Of a stretch of 64,000 nt of DNA, positions 34,802 to 44,900 are shown one piece after another (position 1 is the stretch's first letter; every line of letters starts with the position of its first letter). The notes below the pieces were generated by a model. That model did not search any database. It worked only from the letters and a program-made list of their open reading frames with translations, and was not told the DNA's origin. Source of the stretch: Granulicella sp. (GTDB lineage: Bacteria; Acidobacteriota; Terriglobia; Terriglobales; Acidobacteriaceae); the NCBI GenBank assembly GCA_003133205.1, contig PKWK01000179.1, positions 9,744-73,743 of the forward strand. The letters run 5' to 3'. The position numbers and the translations under genes were made by a program.

Positions 34802-37144
34802 ATGAATCGCAGGATATTTCTGGCCAGTGGGATATCTACAATCGCGTTATCTCGGATGGCGAAGGCAATTGATCCTCAAACGTTTGAGGCCAAAACCGCC
34901 AAACTCATTGGTGGGGCGACAAAGATGGCCGATGCCGATGCTTCTGCGGGATATCTGGTCAGTTTGACCCAGCCCGGCCAGGGCGTCACATTCACCCGTG
35001 TGCGGGCCGGCAGCAAATTGGCGATTCGCTATGCATCGATGTCGGTGGGCACGATCAGCGTCGCTGTGAATGACGAGCCGGCTGGCAAGGTTAATGTTCA
35101 TTCTTCGGGAGCACTCACCAGCTCCTACCTCAATGCCATCGTAGATCTGACGATTCCGGCCAATGCCACGGTGACCATCAGTCTGGCGCCTAACGACGTC
35201 GGAGTGAACATCGACCGGATCATGGTTGGCGCCGGGGACCTGGGTTTGACGCCAGACATCTGGAATCTGCCGCCGTTACCGGTTGCGTCCGGTCCTTATT
35301 CGCCCGATTGGAAGGCTCTCGGACGGGCCTATACCGTTCCGGCGTGGTGGCGCGATGCCAAGTTCGGCGCATGGGCGCACTGGGACCCGCAATCCATGCC
35401 CGAGCAGGGCGATTGGTATGCACGTGGAATGTATATGGAGGGCAGACCGCAATATGAGTTCAACCTCAAACACTTCGGCCATCCGTCCGAATATGGTTAC
35501 AAGGACATCTGCCACAACTGGGTGATTGACCGATGGAACCCTGAAGAGTTGATGAATCTATATGTTGAAATGGGCGCCCGTTACTTCATGGCAATGGGCT
35601 GTCATCACGATAACTTCGACTGCTTCGATTCGAAATACCAGCCGTGGAATTCGGTGCGAGTCGGTCCTAAGACCGACATCGTCGGCACCTGGGAGAAGCG
35701 GGCGCGGGGGCATGGGATGCGTTTCGGCATCGGTTTTCATGACACTCCAGCCCGTACCTGGGGCCAGTTTATGCCGGTACGTTACACCAGCGACAAGACG
35801 GGGCCGATGAAAGGCGTGCCCTATGATGCCCTTCAAACGGTTCGGGACGGAAAAGGAAAATGGTGGGAGGGCATGGACCCGGTGAACTTTTATGGCTCGG
35901 TCCACACTGCGCAGGACCCATTGCATTCGCCGTTCGCCAACCAATTTATGAGGCGGGTGGATGACGCCATTACCAAGTACCATCCCGACGTGATCTATTT
36001 CGACGAGCACGCGGGCGATTCCCAAGTGGATATGGGCGTGCATATGGGACTGGGTTTTCTCGCTCCGCAGTTGGTTGCGAATTACTACAACAAGTCCTTG
36101 CAATGGAACCACGGGAAGATGGAAGCGGTCGTCAATCTCAAGGGCGTGGGCGGGCGATACAACAGCTTCCAAGACCACCCTGAACTGCTTCACGATGTTG
36201 ACCGTTCCCTGGTCAAGAGCACCGAAGCCGTCATCGAACCGGATATTATGGCGTATCCGTTCCAGACTGAAACCAGCATCGCGGATTGGCACTACAAAAC
36301 CGGACAAAAATACATGGACGCCCCAAGCGTCATCCATTCGTTGATGCAGAACGTGTGCCGCAACGGAACCATGTTGCTCAACCTCACCCAGCACGGTCGC
36401 GGCGACCTCGACCCTGAAGTGATCCGCATGGCCAAAGACGTTGGCGCGTGGTTGAAGATGAACGGCGAAGCGGTCTATAGCTCCCGTCCGTTCGAGGTCT
36501 ATGGCGAAAGTGGGGTTTGCTACACGCGCAACAACCGCAATGTATATGCCACGCTCCTGGAATGGAACGGCGGCTCGGTCACACTCAAAGCTCTCCACGC
36601 TGGCGGAGCGACCTTGGGTAAAGTCTCCAAAATCGAACTGCTCGGCTCCGAAATTCCGCTGACGTTTGTTCAAGATGATCAAGGGTTGACGATCACCCCT
36701 GGCGCACCCGCGCAACCGCAGCCGGGAATCAGCAACCAATCGCTGGCATCTGGGTGCCGGGTGCTACGGATCACCCACGACAAGGGCTGGATCAACGATG
36801 ACGATCTGGACGTGGTGTCTCACGGATGGCTTCGCCGCTGCAACCTGGGAACCGGCGACTACAACAACGACCTCACCACCAGCGACACGCCCGGTGATGT
36901 TTGGAGTTGTTCCTTTACCGGCAGCAGCGTCTCGGTCATCGCCCCGAAAGAAGCTGGAACGGGAAAGATCGAGGTCCAGATTGACGGCCAAACCCGGGCC
37001 ACGGCAGACCTGTCAACGACGGGCGCACGTCAAGCCCAACAGAGAGTTTGTGAAGTGACCGATCTGAGTCTGGGCAAACACTTCATCGCCATCATCAATA
37101 GGGGGCCCGGGTCGGTGGCTGTGGATGCCCTGGTCGTCCATTGA
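34802..37144 (+). CDS. GH29 alpha-L-fucosidase with carbohydrate-binding modules
   Basis: A 780-residue exported enzyme, with a signal MNRRIFLASGISTIALSRMA. Residues 30-145 form a CBM35/CBM6-like beta-sandwich. The GH29 barrel covers about 165-560: AWWRDAKFGAWAHWDPQSMP, GARYFMAMGCHHDNFDCFDS and YHPDVIYFDEHAGDSQVD, where the Asp in YFD is the expected nucleophile. A final beta-domain (about 640-780) with FTGSSVSVIAPKEAGTGKIE is another carbohydrate-binding or Ig-like module. It would remove alpha-L-fucose by retention. GGAG precedes the ATG at 34802. Confidence 0.87.
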   Translation: MNRRIFLASGISTIALSRMAKAIDPQTFEAKTAKLIGGATKMADADASAGYLVSLTQPGQGVTFTRVRAGSKLAIRYASMSVGTISVAVNDEPAGKVNVHSSGALTSSYLNAIVDLTIPANATVTISLAPNDVGVNIDRIMVGAGDLGLTPDIWNLPPLPVASGPYSPDWKALGRAYTVPAWWRDAKFGAWAHWDPQSMPEQGDWYARGMYMEGRPQYEFNLKHFGHPSEYGYKDICHNWVIDRWNPEELMNLYVEMGARYFMAMGCHHDNFDCFDSKYQPWNSVRVGPKTDIVGTWEKRARGHGMRFGIGFHDTPARTWGQFMPVRYTSDKTGPMKGVPYDALQTVRDGKGKWWEGMDPVNFYGSVHTAQDPLHSPFANQFMRRVDDAITKYHPDVIYFDEHAGDSQVDMGVHMGLGFLAPQLVANYYNKSLQWNHGKMEAVVNLKGVGGRYNSFQDHPELLHDVDRSLVKSTEAVIEPDIMAYPFQTETSIADWHYKTGQKYMDAPSVIHSLMQNVCRNGTMLLNLTQHGRGDLDPEVIRMAKDVGAWLKMNGEAVYSSRPFEVYGESGVCYTRNNRNVYATLLEWNGGSVTLKALHAGGATLGKVSKIELLGSEIPLTFVQDDQGLTITPGAPAQPQPGISNQSLASGCRVLRITHDKGWINDDDLDVVSHGWLRRCNLGTGDYNNDLTTSDTPGDVWSCSFTGSSVSVIAPKEAGTGKIEVQIDGQTRATADLSTTGARQAQQRVCEVTDLSLGKHFIAIINRGPGSVAVDALVVH

Positions 37145-37411
37145 CCCGGCCAAGTCATGAATATTGACACGCCACAGGCAAATTTTATCGAGGTGTTGAT
37201 TTTGGAACGCTGCCGTCGGAGCAAGTTGGGTCTGCAGTTCGACATAGAGAACGTTGAGGTGCAGGTATGATTGTCCCGCTGGTTAGCCAGCAAGAATCGT
37301 GGTTTGGTGCATCCCCTACCTCAGATTCCGAGGTTCTTTTACAATGCCAAATTCTATTGCAAAATATCGGGCGGAAAGCAGGAGTAAGTCTTTGTGTTCA
37401 ACTGGTCGAGT
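37145..37411. other. Intergenic region
   Basis: No gene or recognised repeat. The stretch separates the GH29 gene from the KH pseudogene. Confidence 0.3.
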
Positions 37412-37671
37412 ATGCCTAACCACAAAGACATCCAGAAATTGCTATTACGGATGGTTCAGTTGATAGTAGACCACCCCGAGAAAGTTGCGATTGAAGCTGT
37501 CAACGAAGATGAAGATAGAACCACGACATTCCGAATCAGAGTGAACCCTCGGATGTCGGAAAGGTCATCGGCAGACAGGCCCGAAACGCCCGATCTCTAC
37601 GCATTCTCGCGGGCGCAATGGGGATGAAGGCCCGGTGGCGCTATCTTGTCGAGATTGAAGAGGATAGCTAT
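37412..37671 (+). pseudogene. KhpA-like KH-domain gene with a frameshift
   Basis: The first frame gives NHKDIQKLLLRMVQLIVDHP and TTTFRIRVN, the N-terminal half of a KhpA-like KH domain. The second frame, from about 37545, gives PSDVGKVIGRQARNARSLRI and LAGAMGMKARWRYLVEIEED, with the GxxG loop as GRQA. One missing base near 37544-37547 joins them. Note GRQA lacks the final Gly of GxxG. It resembles the intact gene at 7154-7399. It lies directly beside the broken IS21 element. Confidence 0.75.
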
Positions 37672-37741
37672 GTATCAGAATTTGAGGTCGTGCGTACCTA
37701 TTGCATAGACATCACCGAGCGCGAGCAGGTCGAGCAGGCTC
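37672..37741 (+). other. Possible PAS/PAC C-terminal fragment at the IS junction
   Basis: The plus strand reads VRTYCIDITEREQVEQA, like the end of a PAC segment (DITERKxxEE). It stops where IstA homology on the other strand begins. It may be the end of a sensor gene cut by the insertion, or chance. Confidence 0.25.
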
Positions 37742-38715
37742 TGGTCGACGCGTTGGAAGCTGACCTCGGCCAGATCGAAGGCCTCCGTAGCCAGTGGCAG
37801 CAGATGCTCCTTCTCAGCCAGCAGCCGTGCCCCGACACACTCGGTCTGGCCCGACACAATCCGGCTCTCATCGGCACGGCAGTCCTCCAGCAGCTTGCGG
37901 TTCAACGTCGCAAGACCCGCCGCCACCGGCACCGGAACCCAGTGGTTGCGGCGGAAGTAGCCAACTTCCCCTTCCACGCCGCCCTTCTCATGTCCCTCGC
38001 TCGGCGTGCAGAACTCGGCCTGATACTGCCAGTGCGAGCGAAACGCGATGAACCGCGCCGTCAGCTCGCGCTGCTGGCCGCGCAGGATCTTCTTCACCGC
38101 GCTCGACAGGTTATCGTAGCGAAGTCGCCGGAAGACGCCCTCGAAGTACGCGAAGGCAAGTTCGTGCGCCTCTAAAAACGCCTGCTGCGTCGACGACAGA
38201 TACGCCCTATGAAAGGCTGCGCCGCTGGCCATCGAACGCATCGAGAAGACCTGTAGCCTGACGCGCTCGCCATCCAGATCGGCGTACGCCTCGTACCAAT
38301 CGACCTGCGCCTCGACGCCCCAGTCGTAGCTCTGCGGGACGAACGTCTCGTGCTCGGCCAGACCCAGAATGTGCTTGCGCCGCTCCACATACTGCCGCAC
38401 CGTCCGCTCCGCAGGCGTGCATCCCGGAATCTCGGCGCGAATGCGATCGAAGATCCGCCGCGCCGTATGACGCTGCTTGCGCGGAGCCTTGCGGTCCAAC
38501 TCCAGAATCGAATCGATCAACGACACCGCAGGTGCCATCTTTACTACCGGACGTTCCGTCTTCTTGCGCTGCGCCGGAACGGCGTTCCGAACCGCCTCCC
38601 GCACCATGCGCCGATGTACGCCCAGCTTCCGTGCCACGCCGATAATCGACCCAACTCCAAACTCATACTCCCGACGAATCTGCTCGTATAACTCCACCTT
38701 GGTTCTCCAGTCCAA
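37675..38715 (-). pseudogene. istA of an IS21-family element, 3' truncated
   Basis: 346 residues are read. The N-terminal HTH (YEFGVGSIIGVARKLGVHRR), an RQYVERRK segment and the DDE core (SYDWGVEAQVDWYEAYADLD, LRYDNLSSAVKKIL, HEKGGVEGEVGYFRRNHWVP) are intact IstA. Homology ends at SFQRVDQS near 37741, where about 130 residues of the C-terminal domain should follow; the last residues come from unrelated DNA. No istB follows directly, but an istB tail in the same orientation lies at 28143-28286, beyond the fucosidase locus. Confidence 0.88.
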
Positions 38716-38815
38716 CTCGCCCTCCGTCCCTCAGATCCACTGAGAAACAGGGTAGAGTCCGCTCTGCCCAAGGGGGGGCCAACTTAAACCGCCATACTGG
38801 GCCAAATCAGAATGC
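38716..38815. mobile_element. IS21-type element end, right of istA
   Basis: On the minus strand TGGCCCAGTATGGCGGTTTA precedes istA, a sequence typical of IS21-family ends. The outer boundary is near 38810; no target duplication could be found because the other end is broken. Confidence 0.5.
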
Positions 38816-38954
38816 CAGAATCAATTCCTTGCCTCAATTCAGGACAGTAGTTTGTATAGTCAGATAAAAGCCGATGTAGCCTCCTGAACGGAAGGTCTCA
38901 ATTTCGGCTGATCAGACTCAACCGTGATTGATGCAGCTTCCGGCACGAGGCTGT

Positions 38955-41900
38955 ATGCATTCGCCGCTTAGAAACATTTGGATATTCATTGCTAGCATGA
39001 CGGCCGTCGCATCAGCCGGATGCGGAATGATAGTTGAGCAAGTCTCGGAGAGTGTACAGCCCGCTATTACTGCATTATCAATTACACCTCAGTCACCAAG
39101 CATTCTTATAAATCAGAACGCGCAACTCAAAGCGGTAGCGAGCTATGCGAACGAAAGCACAACGGATATTACCTCAACGGCAGAATGGACGAGCAGCGCG
39201 CCTGCCGTTGCCAGCGTAGATGGCCCTGGTCTTCTGACCTGCCAGGGTGCGGGAATTTCCCTGGTCTCGGCGCTCTTAGGAGGAGTTACCGCAGAGACCT
39301 CATTGACGTGCTCCACCCCACAGATTACTGACATTCATCTGAGTTCGACGACTACAGTCATTCGCTCTGAATCTCCCTACCAGTATCAGATGCTGGCTGA
39401 CTACCCCAATGGAGTGACGACGGATGTGTCGGCAAACACCTCCTGGGTAACAGACCCTTCTATCGCGAGCATCTCCGCCAATGGCCTGGTGCTTTGTAAT
39501 CATCCGGGAGATACAACAGTGTCTGGTACTTATTCTGGAATGACTGCCCAATCTTCCTTTACCTGCGTCCTACATTCCATCACCCCGAATCCAGGATTTG
39601 TCGAATCAGCGAAGACCTTCGATGGCCCGTTCGCGTCATGGACTGATGTCAAAGCAGTTTTTGGGGCCAAAGGGGATGGCGTTACGGACGATACAGCTGC
39701 GCTCCAGGCAGCGCTTAACTCACTTAGCAATTCCACGCCCGTATTGTGGATCCCACATGGAACCTATTTAATCACTGGGACTCTTAATGCTATAGGTAAT
39801 ACAAACATCACAATCCTCGGCGAAGATCCGCTCACTACTACTATAGTGTGGGACGGGCCTCAGGGGGGTACCATGTTTGTACTGAACGGCGTTGACGGCC
39901 TGAACCTCGGACGGATCACTTGGGATGGACGTGGTGCCACTGGCATCGATCTTGAAATCCTGTGGGACGGAGTTAACTACAGTTATCCGACAAGAAACCT
40001 GATTCATGACAGCCGCTTTTACAATAGCGCCGTTGGTTTCCTGACAGGATGGGGTGGCGGTGAAAGTGGCGAACTGACACTGGATCGGGTCCATTTCGAT
40101 CACAACTCCGCTGCAGGCATCAACAATCAAGGCACGTTGAATTTCAACGTGATCGATTCTTTGTTTACCGATAATGCTATAGGCATGGTGAACGCGGATG
40201 CACAATCCACCATTACGAATAGTGTATTTGTGAGATCAACAATAACCGATATCGGGGCAGGTAGCATCTCGATTAGAAACAACCTATCCGTCGATTCACA
40301 GCAGTTTTATTCGCATGGGGCAACCGGCGCAGTCGGTAATAATATCGTACAGGGGAATACAATTATTCACCCAGGTTCCGACCCAATGGTTAATGGCATG
40401 CCTGGCGCTCTGATACTGGCGGATAATCAGTTCGTGGACGTCGATCCGAGTTTCCATATCATGGGTATCAGCGGGGCCCCGCGTTACTTCCTCTCGGTTG
40501 GCAATTCCTATTCGGTTCCACAGCCATATGGCCCCTTTGACGGGCAATGCAATGGCGTTGGAGTTTACACAAGCGTCGATGAAGCCACCAGAACCACTGA
40601 TCCGTTATTATCCTTGACCATCCCAACCGAGATATATATTCCCCCTTTTAGCCACAGACCAGTCTTTGAGGTACCCGCTCCAGTCCCCGGCGTAAGCGGT
40701 TCATCAGATGGCGATGTGATTCAAAAGGCCATTAATGCTGCAGTAGCAGTGGGTGGAATTGTTCATCTTCCTGTGGGGAACTTCAATATTTATCAAACAC
40801 TGACAATTCCTCCGAACGCGAGTGTCGGCATCCTTGGTGACGGTCTACTCAGTCAACTCCAGGCCTCCACTAGTTTGCAAGGCCCAATTCTAAGCATTTA
40901 TGGCAAATCGGTTCAGCTGGAGGACCTGGGCTTTTACACATACTCATCATCGTCCTCGACCGATCAGATTGAATTGCACGAGTCCGATACACCAAATACA
41001 CGCATCATCTGTGATGAGTGTTCGGGTGGTAGCACAAACGGTCTTGAAGTAGATGGAATAGATGACGCTGCCATCGAGTTTACAGCTGCCAACACGGGCG
41101 GCACGACCGCCCCCGCCGGTACGTATTCGTGGCCCCAGCTCATTCATGGCGGAATCGCACGGCAAAATGGGATTCAGACCTTGGGAAGTGTTGTGGAGTA
41201 TATGTCGGGTACTGGGGGATACCAGGTAGATCTCGGCGGTCATTTGCTGATCGAGGATGGCAGGGATGAAGATCACGACTCTGGCCTAGGCCACACAATG
41301 TTTGTACTCGCGGGCGACGGAAGCGTGACTCATCAGGGAGGGTCTATTTCTAATCCGTTACAAGGATCCCCCCCTGTAATGGTACTCAACGGTTACAAGG
41401 GCCGGCTTAGTCTGCTTGGCCTCTCAATAGACAGTTATGTCTCTGTCGATGCGGCGTCCACTGCAAATGTGTTTCTTGGCGCAGTTACTCAAGACAATCA
41501 AATAAACCCAATAAACCCTGTTTCGAGTTCAGGAACAGGCGCAAGTATTACTGATATCTCCGTATCTACGTCAAATGGGAGCTATGGCACACTGATTAAC
41601 TTGCCTGACACACCTACCACGCCCAGCTATATCGAACAAATGATGGCAATGTCCCGCACTCAATTCCTCTTCCCTCGGAAGCCTATCAGCTTCGATTCAA
41701 CAAACGTAAAGATGACGCGCATCATTAACCAAGTCAACTATGGCGGTGTTGGCATCCGGATTATGGATAGTGTTGCTTCCAGAATTGTCGGCAGCTATTT
41801 GATCGGGGCAGCGAACGGAGGGGTTACACCTCTTCAGCTGGCCTGTGGATCTGGAGAGATCTCAATGGCTGGCACCTGGACATTGCAGGACGGAGGGGAT

Positions 41901-44900
41901 GGTTTCTACGGGTTATTGAGCATGGGGACCATTTTGTCTGAAGAAGTTACTGCACATGGCAATGGCGATGGCGTGGCAATGGTCAGTGCCATGAGCAGCG
42001 CACGCGATCGGTGGATTATTACACAAATTGGGGACGGTTCTGTAAAGATTAAAAACCGTGCAACAGGCAATGTATTGACGCAATCGAACACAGGATGTGC
42101 GTATGCCGCAAGCGATACTGGAGCGTTAAATCAGCAGTGGCTGGTCGGTGGAACGAGTGCGGCGTCGTCTCCTATACAACAATATGTTCCCACCGTTACT
42201 TCCATTTCTCCCGCCGCCGGCGGCACCCCGGGTGGGACGAGTGTCACCATCACCGGCTGGGGCTTTACCGGGGCTACCGCCGTTGCCTTCGGCTTGACGC
42301 CCGCGGGATCATTCACGGTGGTGAGCGATACTTCGATCACCGCGGTCTCTCCCGCGGGAACAATAGGGACGACGGTCGACGTGACGGTTACGAACTCCCT
42401 CGGCACGAGCGCCACCGGTACGTTTGACAAATTTATCTATAACAGTAACAGTTGGAACAACACGAGTTGGCCACTGGGCCAACAGATCACCATCAACCCT
42501 GCCCTCGTCGGCGGCGGGATAGAAGACGAGACCAACTTCCCCGTCCTCATCTCCCTCTCCGGCCTCTCGAACATCAACGCCAACGGTAGCGATATCCGAT
42601 TCACTGCATCGGACGGCGTCACACTGCTCCCGAGAGAGATAGAGTCTTATGCGGGCGGCACCCTTACCGCATGGGTGAATATCCCCACGATCTCCCATAC
42701 CACAAGCACGTCCATCTATATGTATTATGGCAACCCCGCCGCCACCGAACCGGCGGCGGATTCGACCTACGGTTCGCAGAATGTCTGGACCAACGGTTAT
42801 GCCGGCGTATGGCATACGAATGATAACAACGGAACGTTGAACATAAATGATTCGACGGCAAATGAAAACAACGGGAGAAATAATGGAAGTGTAGCGACGA
42901 CAACGGGACCGATAGACGGGGCGGCAGCGTTTATTAACCAAACTGGATCGGCAGTAATTAGTACAAGCCTCGACGCACAGCCGAGCGCGATTCCTCAGAC
43001 CACATGGAGCGCATGGGTATATTTTAACTCCAATAGTGGCAATGCCAGCATCATGTCTGATGATGTGGGGGGATACGGCAGGGACATCGAATCAACTCGT
43101 GGCGGAGACGGGAATTATCACATATTTTATGGCGCCAATAATTGGGCGCCGACCAGCGCGCCGTTGAATCAATGGCAACTTATCTCCCTCGTTTACGCAT
43201 CCAATAATGTATATTTCTACCGCGATGGGGTCCAATATACCCTTGGCATAGCTCCCACCAGTCCTCCCTCCAATACCGATTTCAACTTCGGTGGCGGTGC
43301 CACCGGAGTTATTAACGGCCTTATCACCGAGATCCATGTTTCTTCTGTTGTCCGGTCAGCCGGCTGGAATTCAACTGAATATCAGAACCAGAGTTCTCCT
43401 TCTACGTTCTACACGGTTTCGCCTACTATGGCCCAAAGGATCGCGACTTCTTCTCCAACCGTTAGTTCTATATCTCCGACCGTCGGCAACATTTTGGGCG
43501 GGACGAGCGTGACCATCACCGGCACCGGCTTCACGAGAACGACCGCTGTCAATTTCGGCGCAACACCGGCAGTATCATTTATCGTGGCAAGCGATATCTC
43601 TATCACGGCGATTGCTCCTGTAGGAACGGGAACGGTGGACGTGACAGTCGTTAATTCCCTCGGCACGAGCGCCACGAGCTCAACCGATCAGTTCACGTAT
43701 TATGCTACGCCGGTCATTACTGGGCTTTCCGCGGTTTCCGGTAGCACGCTCGGTGGGACGAGCGTGACCATCACCGGCAGCGGATTTACCGGAACGACCG
43801 CCGTCGACTTCGGTTCGACACCCGCCGCATCCTCCACGGCTAGCGGTAACACGTCGATCACCGCGGTATCTCCCGCGGGAACGGCGGGGATAGTGGATAT
43901 TACCGTCATCAATCCCGTCGGCACAAGCGTCACGGGCCTCGCCGACCTGTTTACCTATTCGGCCGTGTCGAGCACTCCGGCGTTCACTGCGAGTAGCAGC
44001 CAAATCATTGGGGTAAATGCGATAAGCTCAATGGGATTCAGCACCCTCCCGTACTTCAAGGCCGACGGCACGGATTATTATGATTCCTCAAGTCACGATC
44101 CGACCGGCGACAACGGCGATTTTGGGCACGACTTATATCAAGATCCTAGCAATGGCGATAATGTGCTGCTAGATGTAAAAGGTCCTGGGGAAATAGACGG
44201 CATATGGTTCACAAATTATTCGCCTACTGCCCCACTGTACATATATTTCGACGGCTCATCAACCCCGGCAGTCAATACGACCCTGGGGAATCTTCTTGAC
44301 GGCGCAAACGCACCTTTTGTGCAGCCGTTGGTGGGATATTCCAATGCTTCGGACACGGATGACGGGATGGGACGATCCGGATATTTTATGGATCTTCCGA
44401 TGGAATTCGCGAAATCAGTAAAGGTTGAGATGACCGGAGGGGTTGGATATTATAATATTTATTATCGTACTTTTGCGACGAGTACGGGGGTGACCACGTT
44501 CGACCCCACCGCCACCGATTCGAACTACCAGAGTCCCTCTGCCGCTGCGGCGCTGTGGAGCAACACGACGGTCGATCCCAAGAGCACCGCCGGGAACATC
44601 GGCTTTTCGGGTACCGCGAGTATTGGCGTGTGGGCATCCTCCACGATAGCGAACATCACCGGAGTCGGTTCCGTGAACAGCATCAAGTTCCAGATTGCCT
44701 CAAGCAGTAACAATGACGCCACCCTGGACAATGTATGGGTCGAGATGTATTTCGACGGCCAGGCGACCCCGAGCTATGCTCCCTTCGATATGTTCTTTGC
44801 CGAGAGCGAGTACGGCACCACCCATGCCCTACCCGTCGGTAAGGATGCCTCGGGCACCTACTACTGCTACTTCCCGATGCCCTATGATCAGTCGGCCAAG

